A stretch of 31,147 nucleotides of DNA from CAYYUA01 sp964542585 (lineage in GTDB: Bacteria > Bacteroidota > Bacteroidia > CAILMK01 > CAYYUA01). Both the position numbers and the translations under genes were made by a program. Position 1 is the first letter of the stretch; the number at the start of each line of letters is the position of its first letter. Where the stretch lies: contig CAZIUI010000029.1 of assembly GCA_964542585.1 (NCBI GenBank), positions 1 through 31,147 on the forward strand, given 5' to 3'. The notes beneath the pieces are model-generated. The model ran no database searches and was not told where the DNA came from. It worked only from the letters and a program-made list of their open reading frames with translations. Positions 16,346 through 24,468 of the stretch are shown piece by piece.

Positions 16346-17746
16346 TTAGCGTTTCGGAAAGGTTAGCGCCTCAGCTAAGATCTCCCGCTCCCAAAGCTTA
16401 TCTCCGTTTTTATCCCGCACCTCGATCACCATTTTCCGGTCATCTTTATCACCTTCCAGCCTGATTTTAGCAAAATTTTGCTCTTTGACAAGGGTTCCAT
16501 TCACGCGATAAGGATTATCCGCCTCCCGCTCAGGCAGTTCATCAAAAGTACCAGCCGTCAAAGGCGAACAGGTGAAGTTATAAAGCGGATACAGGTCTTT
16601 TATTTCCCGTTTCAGGAGCTCCGTCATGTGCCGGTCCCCGGATAGGAACACTACACCTTCTATTTGCGCTTTTTTTATAAAGCCAAGGAGCTCCTGCCGC
16701 TCGGCCGGACACTTATGAAAACCTTCATACTGGTTACGGTCATTCAGCACCTCTCCTCCGGTAACAATCACTTTGAAGGTAGCCTCTGAAGACCGTAGGT
16801 TATCTTTAAGCCATTGCAATTGCTGATCCCCAAAATGGTCCTTGTCAGGATTCGGGCGGCCATCACTGCTATAGGCGTCCACGCTGTTCGGAGAGCGATA
16901 AGAGCGGTTGTCCATCAGGAAAAAATCCGCATCTGAACGCTGAACCTTGGTATAAATCCCGGGATTGTCTGGCTCACCGTAGCTTTTATTGGCCCAATAA
17001 TCCTTGAAAGCCTTAAGGGTTTTATTCTTCATGTAGTAGCCGCGATTACTGTTATTCGGGCCATAGTCATGATCATCCCAGATGGCATAATTCGGCCTCG
17101 TAGCAAAAAGACGCTGCTTCTCCGGCAATCGCTTAGCTTTGGTATTACGGTAATAGATCCCGGACTTTGAATGCCAGTCTGCCGGTCTCAGGTAGACGTT
17201 GTCCCCACCCCATAGCATGAAATCCGAGGGGGTTTTCCCCATCGTCTCAAAAATGCCGGGATCCCGGCCGTAAGGCTCGCCAGGCCGGTCATAAGCAGAA
17301 TCATTTACATAGGAGCAAGAGCCAAACAGGAAGCTGATGTCCGGTGGCCCAGTCCGATAGCGCCAGATTTTTTTTGTTTCCAGCGTTAAGGAGTAAGGCT
17401 GCTCCTTTACCTGCCCATCTAATACCAACTGGTAACGGTACGCGGTTCCTTTGTCCAGCGCCTCAAGCCTGAGCTTAACCGGATTAAACGTCTGGCCTAA
17501 CTGACCTTTATAAGTTACTTGTTGCGTATCCACTGGATCTGCGGTTTGCCAGTAACGGAGACTCACCTGCTCTACTGCTGGCGAAACCTCCAACCAGACC
17601 ATGGCTTCGCGGTATTCTACATAGCCCAGCATAGGGCCGGCTAGCAATTTATCCTGGGAATGTTGGGAAATGGCATCATCCGACTTTAATACGCCTGTAA
17701 AGGTCATCAAGCACGCAAGGGCACAAACCTCATAGCTGCGTATCAT
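16346..17746 (-). CDS. PhoD-type alkaline phosphatase/phosphodiesterase
   Basis: A secreted or surface metalloenzyme that releases phosphate from mono- or diesters. The ATG at 17746 (MIRSYEVCALACL) is preferred to a TTG at 17764, giving 466 residues with a weak signal-like hydrophobic start. An N-terminal fibronectin-like domain (about 35-125) precedes the PhoD catalytic domain: Cys144 in FLFGSCSY, Asp182-Asn183 in WGGDNVYLR, the WDDHDYGPNN block (224-231), GGEVLNDRN and LSGDRHMTEL. These are the metal-site motifs of PhoD, which uses Fe and Ca. No Tat twin-arginine motif or T9SS domain is seen. It is last in the leftward operon, 35 bases after the preceding gene. The substrate is not fixed by sequence; a diesterase acting on nucleic-acid or lipid fragments would fit the context. 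Confidence 0.88.
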   Translation of the reverse strand: MIRSYEVCALACLMTFTGVLKSDDAISQHSQDKLLAGPMLGYVEYREAMVWLEVSPAVEQVSLRYWQTADPVDTQQVTYKGQLGQTFNPVKLRLEALDKGTAYRYQLVLDGQVKEQPYSLTLETKKIWRYRTGPPDISFLFGSCSYVNDSAYDRPGEPYGRDPGIFETMGKTPSDFMLWGGDNVYLRPADWHSKSGIYYRNTKAKRLPEKQRLFATRPNYAIWDDHDYGPNNSNRGYYMKNKTLKAFKDYWANKSYGEPDNPGIYTKVQRSDADFFLMDNRSYRSPNSVDAYSSDGRPNPDKDHFGDQQLQWLKDNLRSSEATFKVIVTGGEVLNDRNQYEGFHKCPAERQELLGFIKKAQIEGVVFLSGDRHMTELLKREIKDLYPLYNFTCSPLTAGTFDELPEREADNPYRVNGTLVKEQNFAKIRLEGDKDDRKMVIEVRDKNGDKLWEREILAEALTFPKR

Positions 17747-17781
17747 GCTTTTATTACAATTCAAGAGTCCTAGCTTTTATA

Positions 17782-19032
17782 TTAATCCAGATCTGTAGTA
17801 AGCCGGTATCGTTTGATCACGCCATTCCCACCATCTGCCACATAAAGCCGCTTTTGGAAATAAGCCACTCCGGTGGGATTACGGAATTTGCGAGGCCCGC
17901 TGCCCGTGCCGCCAAAAGAGACCTTGATATTACGGTTGGTAGAGGCACCGGGTGGGGGGTTCACTCCTTCAAGACCGGTAGCTGTAAACTGGTATACCGA
18001 GTCTTTGCCCTTATCAGTCACAAAAATATAGTTGGTGGCATCGCCTGAAATGGTGACATCGGTAGGTTTAAGGAACCGGTTTGGCTTGTATAAAAAGCCA
18101 TCTGCCTGACTGGTGTCCCTGGATAATTGGCGTTGTTCATAGCTAACGCCATTCGGGGTGGCTAGCCGCTGGATGTATTGGGTTTTTATGGCCCTTCCCG
18201 GTGAAAACGAAGTAAAAATAAAATCACCCGTTGTATTAGGCGTGGCTCGTTGTGGAGGCTTTACACGGGTGGTGATAGCTATGGGTTTTTCAAAATAATC
18301 ACAAAAACGGCCGGTGGATGTACTGATACAAATGGGGGTTTGAAGACTCCCATCCTCATTAAACAGTAATACTGCATTATCCTCGGATATTGCGGAAATA
18401 CCCGGCCCACTCCGAGTGGCGTAAAACTTGTTATCCTGTAAAATACCAATATCCTGAAAATGAACCATGGTATCACCGCTGTTGAAGGATCGCGCCTCTG
18501 AGTAAAACGGGTGAACCACCTTGTCCACAATTTCCGCATTGTTAAGACCTAGGTCATTTCCTTCAATAATATGAATCCTGTAGATCGTGCTAAGGGTAAA
18601 GGTGTTTTCATTGATCACTGTATCAAATGTGCCAACGGCCAGGAGTTCCAAGGAACGATTCTGAGCAATGGCGGTTACACCAGGGATCTTCAAACTACCC
18701 AATTGATTGCCGGCTACATCATAACTCTTAATGGCTTCAGCACCGGAATCGGCAACGTAGATCAATTCATCAAAACCAGCAATAACATCGGTAGGATATG
18801 AGAGCCCTTCAAAAGGAGGTTGTAAGGGAACATAACCCACTTTTTCGCGCTGGGCCGTGGGGGTATCCAGAAAACCGGTACTGGTCTTATTCCCAGTAAA
18901 TGACTCACAACTATTAAAGCCTGCTACAACAGCTGCCCCTGCTAAAAAAAACAGGCTTACTTGTAGCTGCTGGCGTAATTTATCAAACAATTTTCGGAAC
19001 GCTCCGGCGAAAGTAACCGCTACCTTTGGCAT
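17782..19032 (-). CDS. NHL/beta-propeller lipoprotein
   Basis: A probable lipoprotein of 416 residues. A long basic N-region and hydrophobic stretch lead to a lipobox-like GFNSC with Cys42; the start ATG overlaps the stop of the upstream barrel gene (TGATG). Repeating blade-like segments are visible, such as YPTDVIAGFDELIYVADSG (about 80-98), KPTDVTISGDATNYIFVTD and RNPTGVAYFQKRLYVADGG near the end, typical of NHL-type propellers that bind ligands or proteins. No catalytic motif is seen. As a neighbour of a TonB receptor and a PorV-like barrel it could be the surface-exposed binding partner of the uptake complex. Start choice is uncertain because the n-region is long. Confidence 0.8.
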   Translation of the reverse strand: MPKVAVTFAGAFRKLFDKLRQQLQVSLFFLAGAAVVAGFNSCESFTGNKTSTGFLDTPTAQREKVGYVPLQPPFEGLSYPTDVIAGFDELIYVADSGAEAIKSYDVAGNQLGSLKIPGVTAIAQNRSLELLAVGTFDTVINENTFTLSTIYRIHIIEGNDLGLNNAEIVDKVVHPFYSEARSFNSGDTMVHFQDIGILQDNKFYATRSGPGISAISEDNAVLLFNEDGSLQTPICISTSTGRFCDYFEKPIAITTRVKPPQRATPNTTGDFIFTSFSPGRAIKTQYIQRLATPNGVSYEQRQLSRDTSQADGFLYKPNRFLKPTDVTISGDATNYIFVTDKGKDSVYQFTATGLEGVNPPPGASTNRNIKVSFGGTGSGPRKFRNPTGVAYFQKRLYVADGGNGVIKRYRLTTDLD

Positions 19033-20042
19033 CAGCGAGTCTCTTTGTTAATGGCGTAACTCAGACCAAAGTTGTGATAATTCCCCAAGTGCTTCTTTGG
19101 CAGTATCGTGTAATGGATACTAAGCGGATTCTTACCGATACGGGTATCAATTTGGACACCCACGTTCGGTAAGGATTGTTCCCCCGAGGGTGTATGATAG
19201 CCGGCTCTTAGCGAGAGCAGGTCATGAAGTTTATAGTTGAGACCAAGGCTCAACAGTTCAGAATTGTCATTGGGGTGATTGAGCTGAGCATAGGCCCTGA
19301 GTTTCTGGTTTTGCTGTTCCATGATCCGCATGGAAGCCCCTAGCTTAAAAGTGGTGGGTGTGGGGAAGCTGTTAAGGTCGTTATTGGCATCACTGTTCTT
19401 GAAAATAACTTTATCAAAGTCACCAATGGCGGTGGAATTAGGGCCAAAATGCTGAACAGCTACCGCAAAGCGAAGATCTTTCACATCAGTCCGGTACATA
19501 AAGCCTAAATCAATAGCAGCCGTGTGGGCATGGAATTCGGCTAACTGCTCTCGCACATACTTACCGGAAGCTCCAAAGCTGAAACGGTCGGATAGCTTTT
19601 TGGCAAAGCTTACTGCGGCGGATAGGTTGTAAGCACTAAAGGTTTCTCCTGTCCCATCCGGCTGAAAAGCAGTGCGCTTTTTCATCTCTCCCGCATTCAA
19701 CATCATCACCGAAAAGCCCCAGCTACCATTATGCTCGGATGGCAGAACCCCTGAGAAATAGCTGTTGTGGATATCGGCTGCCATTAGCTTATCGGAGGCC
19801 GTAAAGGTGGTATGATCCATATCGGTCATAGCAGCGGGATTCCAATCGGGTGCATAGCCATCGCCATAGCCACTAACCATGGCACCACCCAGCGCATCTG
19901 CTTTCGGACTGGCTTCAAGTTTTAGAAAAGGCATAGCAGATATACCAGCTCGCTGACCGCCCAGGTTCTTCATCACCTGCCCTTTTCCAACAGCGGGGAG
20001 GATTAACATAATGACACTTGCAAGCACTGTTAGGTATCTCAT
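19032..20042 (-). CDS. PorV/UPF0164-like outer-membrane barrel protein
   Basis: A beta-barrel outer-membrane protein of the FadL-like PorV/PorQ family, 336 residues from the ATG at 20042, which overlaps the TonB receptor stop by one base (TGATG). The signal peptide MRYLTVLASVIMLILPAVGKG is followed by the family start QRAGISAMPFLKLEASPKADALGGA and the conserved DWNPAAM. The rest is alternating strands ending in a barrel pattern (HNFGLSYAINKET). PorV is the shuttle that carries T9SS substrates from the translocon to the attachment machinery; paralogues outside the core T9SS loci often serve particular cargo. Here it lies among T9SS-sorted proteins and a TonB receptor, which suggests a dedicated role, though transport of a ligand is also possible. 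Confidence 0.82.
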   Translation of the reverse strand: MRYLTVLASVIMLILPAVGKGQVMKNLGGQRAGISAMPFLKLEASPKADALGGAMVSGYGDGYAPDWNPAAMTDMDHTTFTASDKLMAADIHNSYFSGVLPSEHNGSWGFSVMMLNAGEMKKRTAFQPDGTGETFSAYNLSAAVSFAKKLSDRFSFGASGKYVREQLAEFHAHTAAIDLGFMYRTDVKDLRFAVAVQHFGPNSTAIGDFDKVIFKNSDANNDLNSFPTPTTFKLGASMRIMEQQNQKLRAYAQLNHPNDNSELLSLGLNYKLHDLLSLRAGYHTPSGEQSLPNVGVQIDTRIGKNPLSIHYTILPKKHLGNYHNFGLSYAINKETR

Positions 20043-22924
20043 CAGAACTGAAAACTTATGCCGTACAACACATGCCGGGGCTCCGTCCATCGAGCAGGAT
20101 TACCTGGTGGAAGCCCGGTATTCTGCGGATAATTAAACGCTGGATTTCGAGCGGAGTAAGGCAACGGGTCACCCCTTTGATAGCCCTCTCCGGTTACGGG
20201 GTTCACAATTTGAGCGTTCCGGTTATTAAAAAGGTTATTGATTTCCAGGCTGAGGGTTAGCTGGGCATTGCCCAGGTCAAAATCCTTGGAAAGCTTAAGG
20301 TCGGTTCGGAACCAGTTAGCTCCGATCTTTGCCAATGGCTTGTCTCGAACAGCCTCATAGCGAGGACGGCCGTTATCATCCACACCCCGTTTTTCATGGG
20401 GCGTATAACGCCTGCCGGACTTGTAGCGGCTAAAAATAAAAAAGCGAAACCCTGATAAGTCCATACCTAAGACAGGCGTATTTTCGGTAGGCGTAACAGT
20501 GATCGAGGACTTGAGGGTAAGCGGGCGATCCCAAGCCAGGTTACGCTCCTCAGAGGGGCTGACCTCCCCTGTACGCTCAATTTGAAGCCGCGATTCTCTG
20601 GCTGAATTGGATTTGCCAGTGGCTTTTTGGTAAGATCCGCTAACCCTGGCCTTCAGCCACTCACCAAACCGTTTCCTTAAGCTGATTTCTAATCCCCGAA
20701 TCCGCGCATAGTCCTGGTTGAAATAAAAAGACCGCTCGGTAAAACGACCAGTCTGATCCCGAATGCTAATACGGCGACTAACAATATAATCGTACTTGTC
20801 ATTGTAATAAGCGCTTACCGTTAAGGCCAGGTCTTCCGTGATCCGCGATTTTAAACCGATCTCATAGGAGACCGTAGTTTCGGGGTTGAGGTTGGGATTA
20901 CCCAGGTTGGCTAAAAAAGAGTTATCCTGAAAAGCCGGATCAAGCCCGGCATACATGAAACGAGGGTGAGGCTGTTGAATGGCATGCGAGTAGTTAAAGT
21001 ACAGGACATTGTTTTGGGTCACCGGAAAGGAAACCCGTAACCTAGGCAGAAAACGGCTTTTGAACCGCCGGCCTAATACAGGTACTGATTGCTCTTTGTA
21101 CTCCTCTCTTACAACATCTAATACGGGTGATTCCGGGTTATTAACGGCATTATCCGCAAATTCCCCTGGTGCCCAGTAGCTATAACGCGCTCCGATATTG
21201 GCCGTAATACCTTTGTACCGGATACGATCTGAAACAAAAAAGGAGCCTGTAGCTGGATTTACCTGCCAGAAATCGCTTGAACGCCCCAGGCGCGTGGATT
21301 TGGTAGTGGTGTTCTCATCAATCTGGATAGGCGCTCCTATCCAGGGTTTGTTAACGTCTATCCACTGATATTCCTTTTCCTGGTGTTTCCAACCAAAGCT
21401 GAAATGGTGAGCACTGTTTGTGGGAATGTAGTCAGCTTTAGCCTTGAAGGTGTATTCCCTGGCGTAATGGTCATGCCACAGGGTAGCAATACCCCCATTG
21501 TTGAAAAGCCCTTGTGGTGGATTCACAAATTTGACCTTCTCATCCGGGTTAAATACGGATACAGGATCAGTAATAATTGAAGCCGGGTCGTACACCTGGT
21601 CTACATTATCAGGACGGAAGGGTCTGCCGTTGGCATCTGCCCTTAAATTCGTGAATAAGCGGCCAAGCGTCACGTTCAGCCACCATTGCTTACCCAGCCC
21701 TTGTTCAAAATTGAGGGTTGTCAGGTTAGATTGATGCGTATAGGTGTTCGCATTATCCATGTTGTTGCTAAAAGGATACTGAAAGCCGGGCGTTACTACC
21801 TCATCATTGCCGATCACATTCAGGTTATTGGTATTCTGGTTAATGTTAAGGCTGTGCTGGTTAAGGATACTTATCTTGGTGTTCCCATCCGGCTCATAAG
21901 TAAGCTTAACCGTATTGGTGAAGCTGTTATCCTGTCGAGGTGCCCATGCCTCAGACTCGTTCAGGAGGGAACTATTCAGCTGATCGGCCGTGGGGCCAAA
22001 ATAGTTATCAGTTAGCTTCACTTCTGCACTGGTAAAAAGCTTCAGTTTTTTATCAGTACCGGGAACAGGGGTTCCTACCTGCAGGCTCGCGCGGTCCGTA
22101 TTCCAGCTGCCATGTCCATTTTTATTAAAGCCAAAATTATCCCGCTGCCAGCTTCCAGCAATCCGCAGGGAATCTGTTCCTTCCCTTATATTGGCCTTGA
22201 TCAGGCCGGAAGTAGCATTTCCATATTCTGCACCCACACCACTCGTTACAATTTCCAGGTTCTGCAACGAGCCGGAGCCTGCATCTACTCCGAATCCTGT
22301 ACCAGCAAGCGGATCCTGGGCATCAACGCCATCTATTAAGTACTGGGTCTCGTAGCGGCGGCCACCACGTATTCTTAAGCCATCCGGTGATTCTGTTACG
22401 CCTTTCTGCATTGATACCACATCCTGGACGTTGGTGGCGTTGCTTTGCTTTATCTCTTCCTGGCTGATGTTACTTTGAGATTTGCCGGATTCCAGTTTTA
22501 CGAGTTGGTTTTTGCCCTGAACGTCAACCGCTTTCAGATTCTTGGCACTTTCCCTTAATTTAATTTCAAGGGTTTTGGTTTTACCCTTCTCAAGGGATAC
22601 ACCATTGATAACTTTGGTCTCATATCCCAGATACTTGACCTTCACGGTATAATCGCCACCCTTGATGCCTTCAAGCTTAAATTGCCCTTTATCCCCTGTA
22701 GAAGCTCCTTTGTAGGTACCTTGAATAAGGACATTAGCTCCTTTCAAAGGCTCACCATTGCTCTTATTAATAATAGTACCCTTTAGGACCGCCCGCTCTT
22801 CTTCATCCTGAGCGTACGTTGTTAAGGAAAGCGTGGTTATTAAGGCCGTTACAAGCAAAAGGATCCTAGCCCTAAAGCCATATTCTGAAGCCTGCAAACG
22901 GGGAATTAAGCTATCACGCTTCAT
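20042..22924 (-). CDS. TonB-dependent receptor with carboxypeptidase-regulatory-like domain (Oar/SusC-like)
   Basis: An outer-membrane active transporter of 960 residues. The signal sequence (to about residue 38, ending TYAQ) is followed by a carboxypeptidase-regulatory-like domain (about 47-127: LKGTIINKSNGEPLKGANV, YTVKVKYLGYETKVI), a plug (about 150-255: ATNVQDVVSMQKGV, LRIRGGRRYETQYLIDGVD, NLEIVTSGVGAEYGNATSG) and a large barrel ending HVLYGISFQF. No SusD partner is adjacent; instead a lipoprotein gene lies 3 bases upstream and a PorV-like barrel overlaps downstream. The substrate is unknown. Context favours uptake of products released by the secreted nuclease and phosphodiesterase of the same operon, but this is inference. 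Confidence 0.93.
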   Translation of the reverse strand: MKRDSLIPRLQASEYGFRARILLLVTALITTLSLTTYAQDEEERAVLKGTIINKSNGEPLKGANVLIQGTYKGASTGDKGQFKLEGIKGGDYTVKVKYLGYETKVINGVSLEKGKTKTLEIKLRESAKNLKAVDVQGKNQLVKLESGKSQSNISQEEIKQSNATNVQDVVSMQKGVTESPDGLRIRGGRRYETQYLIDGVDAQDPLAGTGFGVDAGSGSLQNLEIVTSGVGAEYGNATSGLIKANIREGTDSLRIAGSWQRDNFGFNKNGHGSWNTDRASLQVGTPVPGTDKKLKLFTSAEVKLTDNYFGPTADQLNSSLLNESEAWAPRQDNSFTNTVKLTYEPDGNTKISILNQHSLNINQNTNNLNVIGNDEVVTPGFQYPFSNNMDNANTYTHQSNLTTLNFEQGLGKQWWLNVTLGRLFTNLRADANGRPFRPDNVDQVYDPASIITDPVSVFNPDEKVKFVNPPQGLFNNGGIATLWHDHYAREYTFKAKADYIPTNSAHHFSFGWKHQEKEYQWIDVNKPWIGAPIQIDENTTTKSTRLGRSSDFWQVNPATGSFFVSDRIRYKGITANIGARYSYWAPGEFADNAVNNPESPVLDVVREEYKEQSVPVLGRRFKSRFLPRLRVSFPVTQNNVLYFNYSHAIQQPHPRFMYAGLDPAFQDNSFLANLGNPNLNPETTVSYEIGLKSRITEDLALTVSAYYNDKYDYIVSRRISIRDQTGRFTERSFYFNQDYARIRGLEISLRKRFGEWLKARVSGSYQKATGKSNSARESRLQIERTGEVSPSEERNLAWDRPLTLKSSITVTPTENTPVLGMDLSGFRFFIFSRYKSGRRYTPHEKRGVDDNGRPRYEAVRDKPLAKIGANWFRTDLKLSKDFDLGNAQLTLSLEINNLFNNRNAQIVNPVTGEGYQRGDPLPYSARNPAFNYPQNTGLPPGNPARWTEPRHVLYGISFQF

Positions 22925-22927
22925 GCC

Positions 22928-24415
22928 TTAATTGAATTTTTCATTGAGTACCCCATCAAAAAAGGCTCTCAGATTACCGGGCTGCTGGTTGAACTTATGC
23001 AGAGGTAGCGCACTGAAAACCTGGTTCACTTCCTGGTCACTGCCATTGGTGGTAGCGATTAAGGTATTGTAAACTTCACCGTCTATCTTAGGAAAATCCC
23101 CTTTATAGAGCGGGGTGGCTGCTGCTTTAACGCTGAAGGCATCAACCCCTATAATAAAGGATGAAGCCTGTAAAGTTTTGAAGGAAGTATCTGCACCTTC
23201 CACAGGTTGTATAACACTGTCCGTGGGGATGCGCTGTTGCTCATCCCGCTGCGGTATGCTAGCCATGGGGGAATAGCTGAACACCGTGGAAGAACTGCGC
23301 AGATCACTGGGAAATGTTGCCGTAATAAACAGGTGCCCACCCTGTTTCAAATAGCCCTGTAAGGCCGCAGAAGCTGATTCCAGGATCAGCTCTTGGTTGA
23401 TGGTTTTATCATCGGAAAAGATAAACACCTTATCGTAAAGGTTGAGGCGTTTAGCAAAAGCAGCATTCCAGAATTGCGGGAGGAACCGCTGGTTCCCTGC
23501 AAAAAGGTCAATATAATCAAACCCTGCGTAAACATTCCGGATTAGGGGTTTGTAAACCCCTCGGGGATCCGGGAAACTGTTACTACTGGCCGCTAAAACC
23601 AGCAGATCACTCTGTTGGGCTTTCAGGTAAACAGGGCCTAGCGTATCGATAGCACTGGTAGCCCTGGCAATATCCGTGGCTTTTAGGTAAAAGGTATTGT
23701 TCCCTGCCATGTTCAAATTCGGCAGTTGTCCTAGCGGCTGACCAGCCTCAAGGCCTTTGAACAATTGAGCGGAAGTAGTGGAGGTACTGCGCGGGTTTTC
23801 AGGAACGACTGTGGCAACTTCCGCAAAGCGGCTCACGGGCAACCAGGGGCCTTGGTTAACCCGGATAAAAGCACTATCAAGGGTTTGGTTACCATCAGGA
23901 TCGCTTACCGACCAGGATAAGGGCATTACCGTGAATGCCGTGTCCGAACCAGGAATTTCCGTATCCCATTTTGCCTTTGGAGCAGAGTTTTTCACAGGAA
24001 CGGTCAGGCTAGCCGGTGAAGGATCGCGAGCATCCTTGTTATCGATTGCCCGCACCTCAAAACGAATATCGCGCTTTTGATCACCCTGTTCCACCAAAAA
24101 GCGAAAGGTGCTATCCGTGGTTGTTACAAATTCCCAATCGCGGTCCGCAAAGCGGTATTCATAGCCTTTTACAAAGCCGTCTTGATCAGTGCCCGACCAC
24201 TTGAGGGTGACCGTGCTTTTTAAGCGGTTTTCACCACTAAGTCGGATCGTATCCACCGATAAGCGGGTATCTGGAGGCTGATTAGGCGCTGGCTCGTTTT
24301 CCTCACAGCCACAGAGCAACCCTACCACTGAAAGCCCCAACAGCATCATTGTTTGCGAAATCTTTATGGAGCAGCGCCGTACTATACGAAACCTCAGGCT
24401 AATAGAAAAAAGCAT
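22928..24415 (-). CDS. Lipoprotein with fibronectin-like and glutamine-amidotransferase-like domains
   Basis: An outer-membrane or surface lipoprotein of 495 residues. The start at 24415 gives a basic n-region; a second ATG pair at 24349 (MMLLGLSVVGLLCGC) would give a compact lipoprotein signal, and both lead to the lipobox GLLCGC with Cys37. Two fibronectin-III-like sandwiches (about 50-135 and 140-270) have the spacing of extracellular binding modules (WSGTDQDGFVKGYEYRFADR; KATDIARA). The last 200 residues (YDKVFIFSDD, LQGYLKQGGHLFITATF) look like a class I glutamine-amidotransferase-like fold of the kind seen in ThuA/DUF4350 proteins, without a clear catalytic Cys-His-Glu triad that I can point to. 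It is 3 bases from the TonB receptor start, so the two are probably translated together and may form one complex, taking the place of SusD. Confidence 0.72.
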   Translation of the reverse strand: MLFSISLRFRIVRRCSIKISQTMMLLGLSVVGLLCGCEENEPAPNQPPDTRLSVDTIRLSGENRLKSTVTLKWSGTDQDGFVKGYEYRFADRDWEFVTTTDSTFRFLVEQGDQKRDIRFEVRAIDNKDARDPSPASLTVPVKNSAPKAKWDTEIPGSDTAFTVMPLSWSVSDPDGNQTLDSAFIRVNQGPWLPVSRFAEVATVVPENPRSTSTTSAQLFKGLEAGQPLGQLPNLNMAGNNTFYLKATDIARATSAIDTLGPVYLKAQQSDLLVLAASSNSFPDPRGVYKPLIRNVYAGFDYIDLFAGNQRFLPQFWNAAFAKRLNLYDKVFIFSDDKTINQELILESASAALQGYLKQGGHLFITATFPSDLRSSSTVFSYSPMASIPQRDEQQRIPTDSVIQPVEGADTSFKTLQASSFIIGVDAFSVKAAATPLYKGDFPKIDGEVYNTLIATTNGSDQEVNQVFSALPLHKFNQQPGNLRAFFDGVLNEKFN

Positions 24416-24468
24416 AAAACCAGTAAAAGATCAAACAGATCGTTTTCAGCTTTTATATTGATCAGCAC

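Noticed and set aside
20042..20090. Longer start for the PorV-like protein (upstream of 20042)
   Set aside because: It would put charged and cysteine-containing residues before a perfectly good signal peptide and overlap the receptor by about 48 bases.
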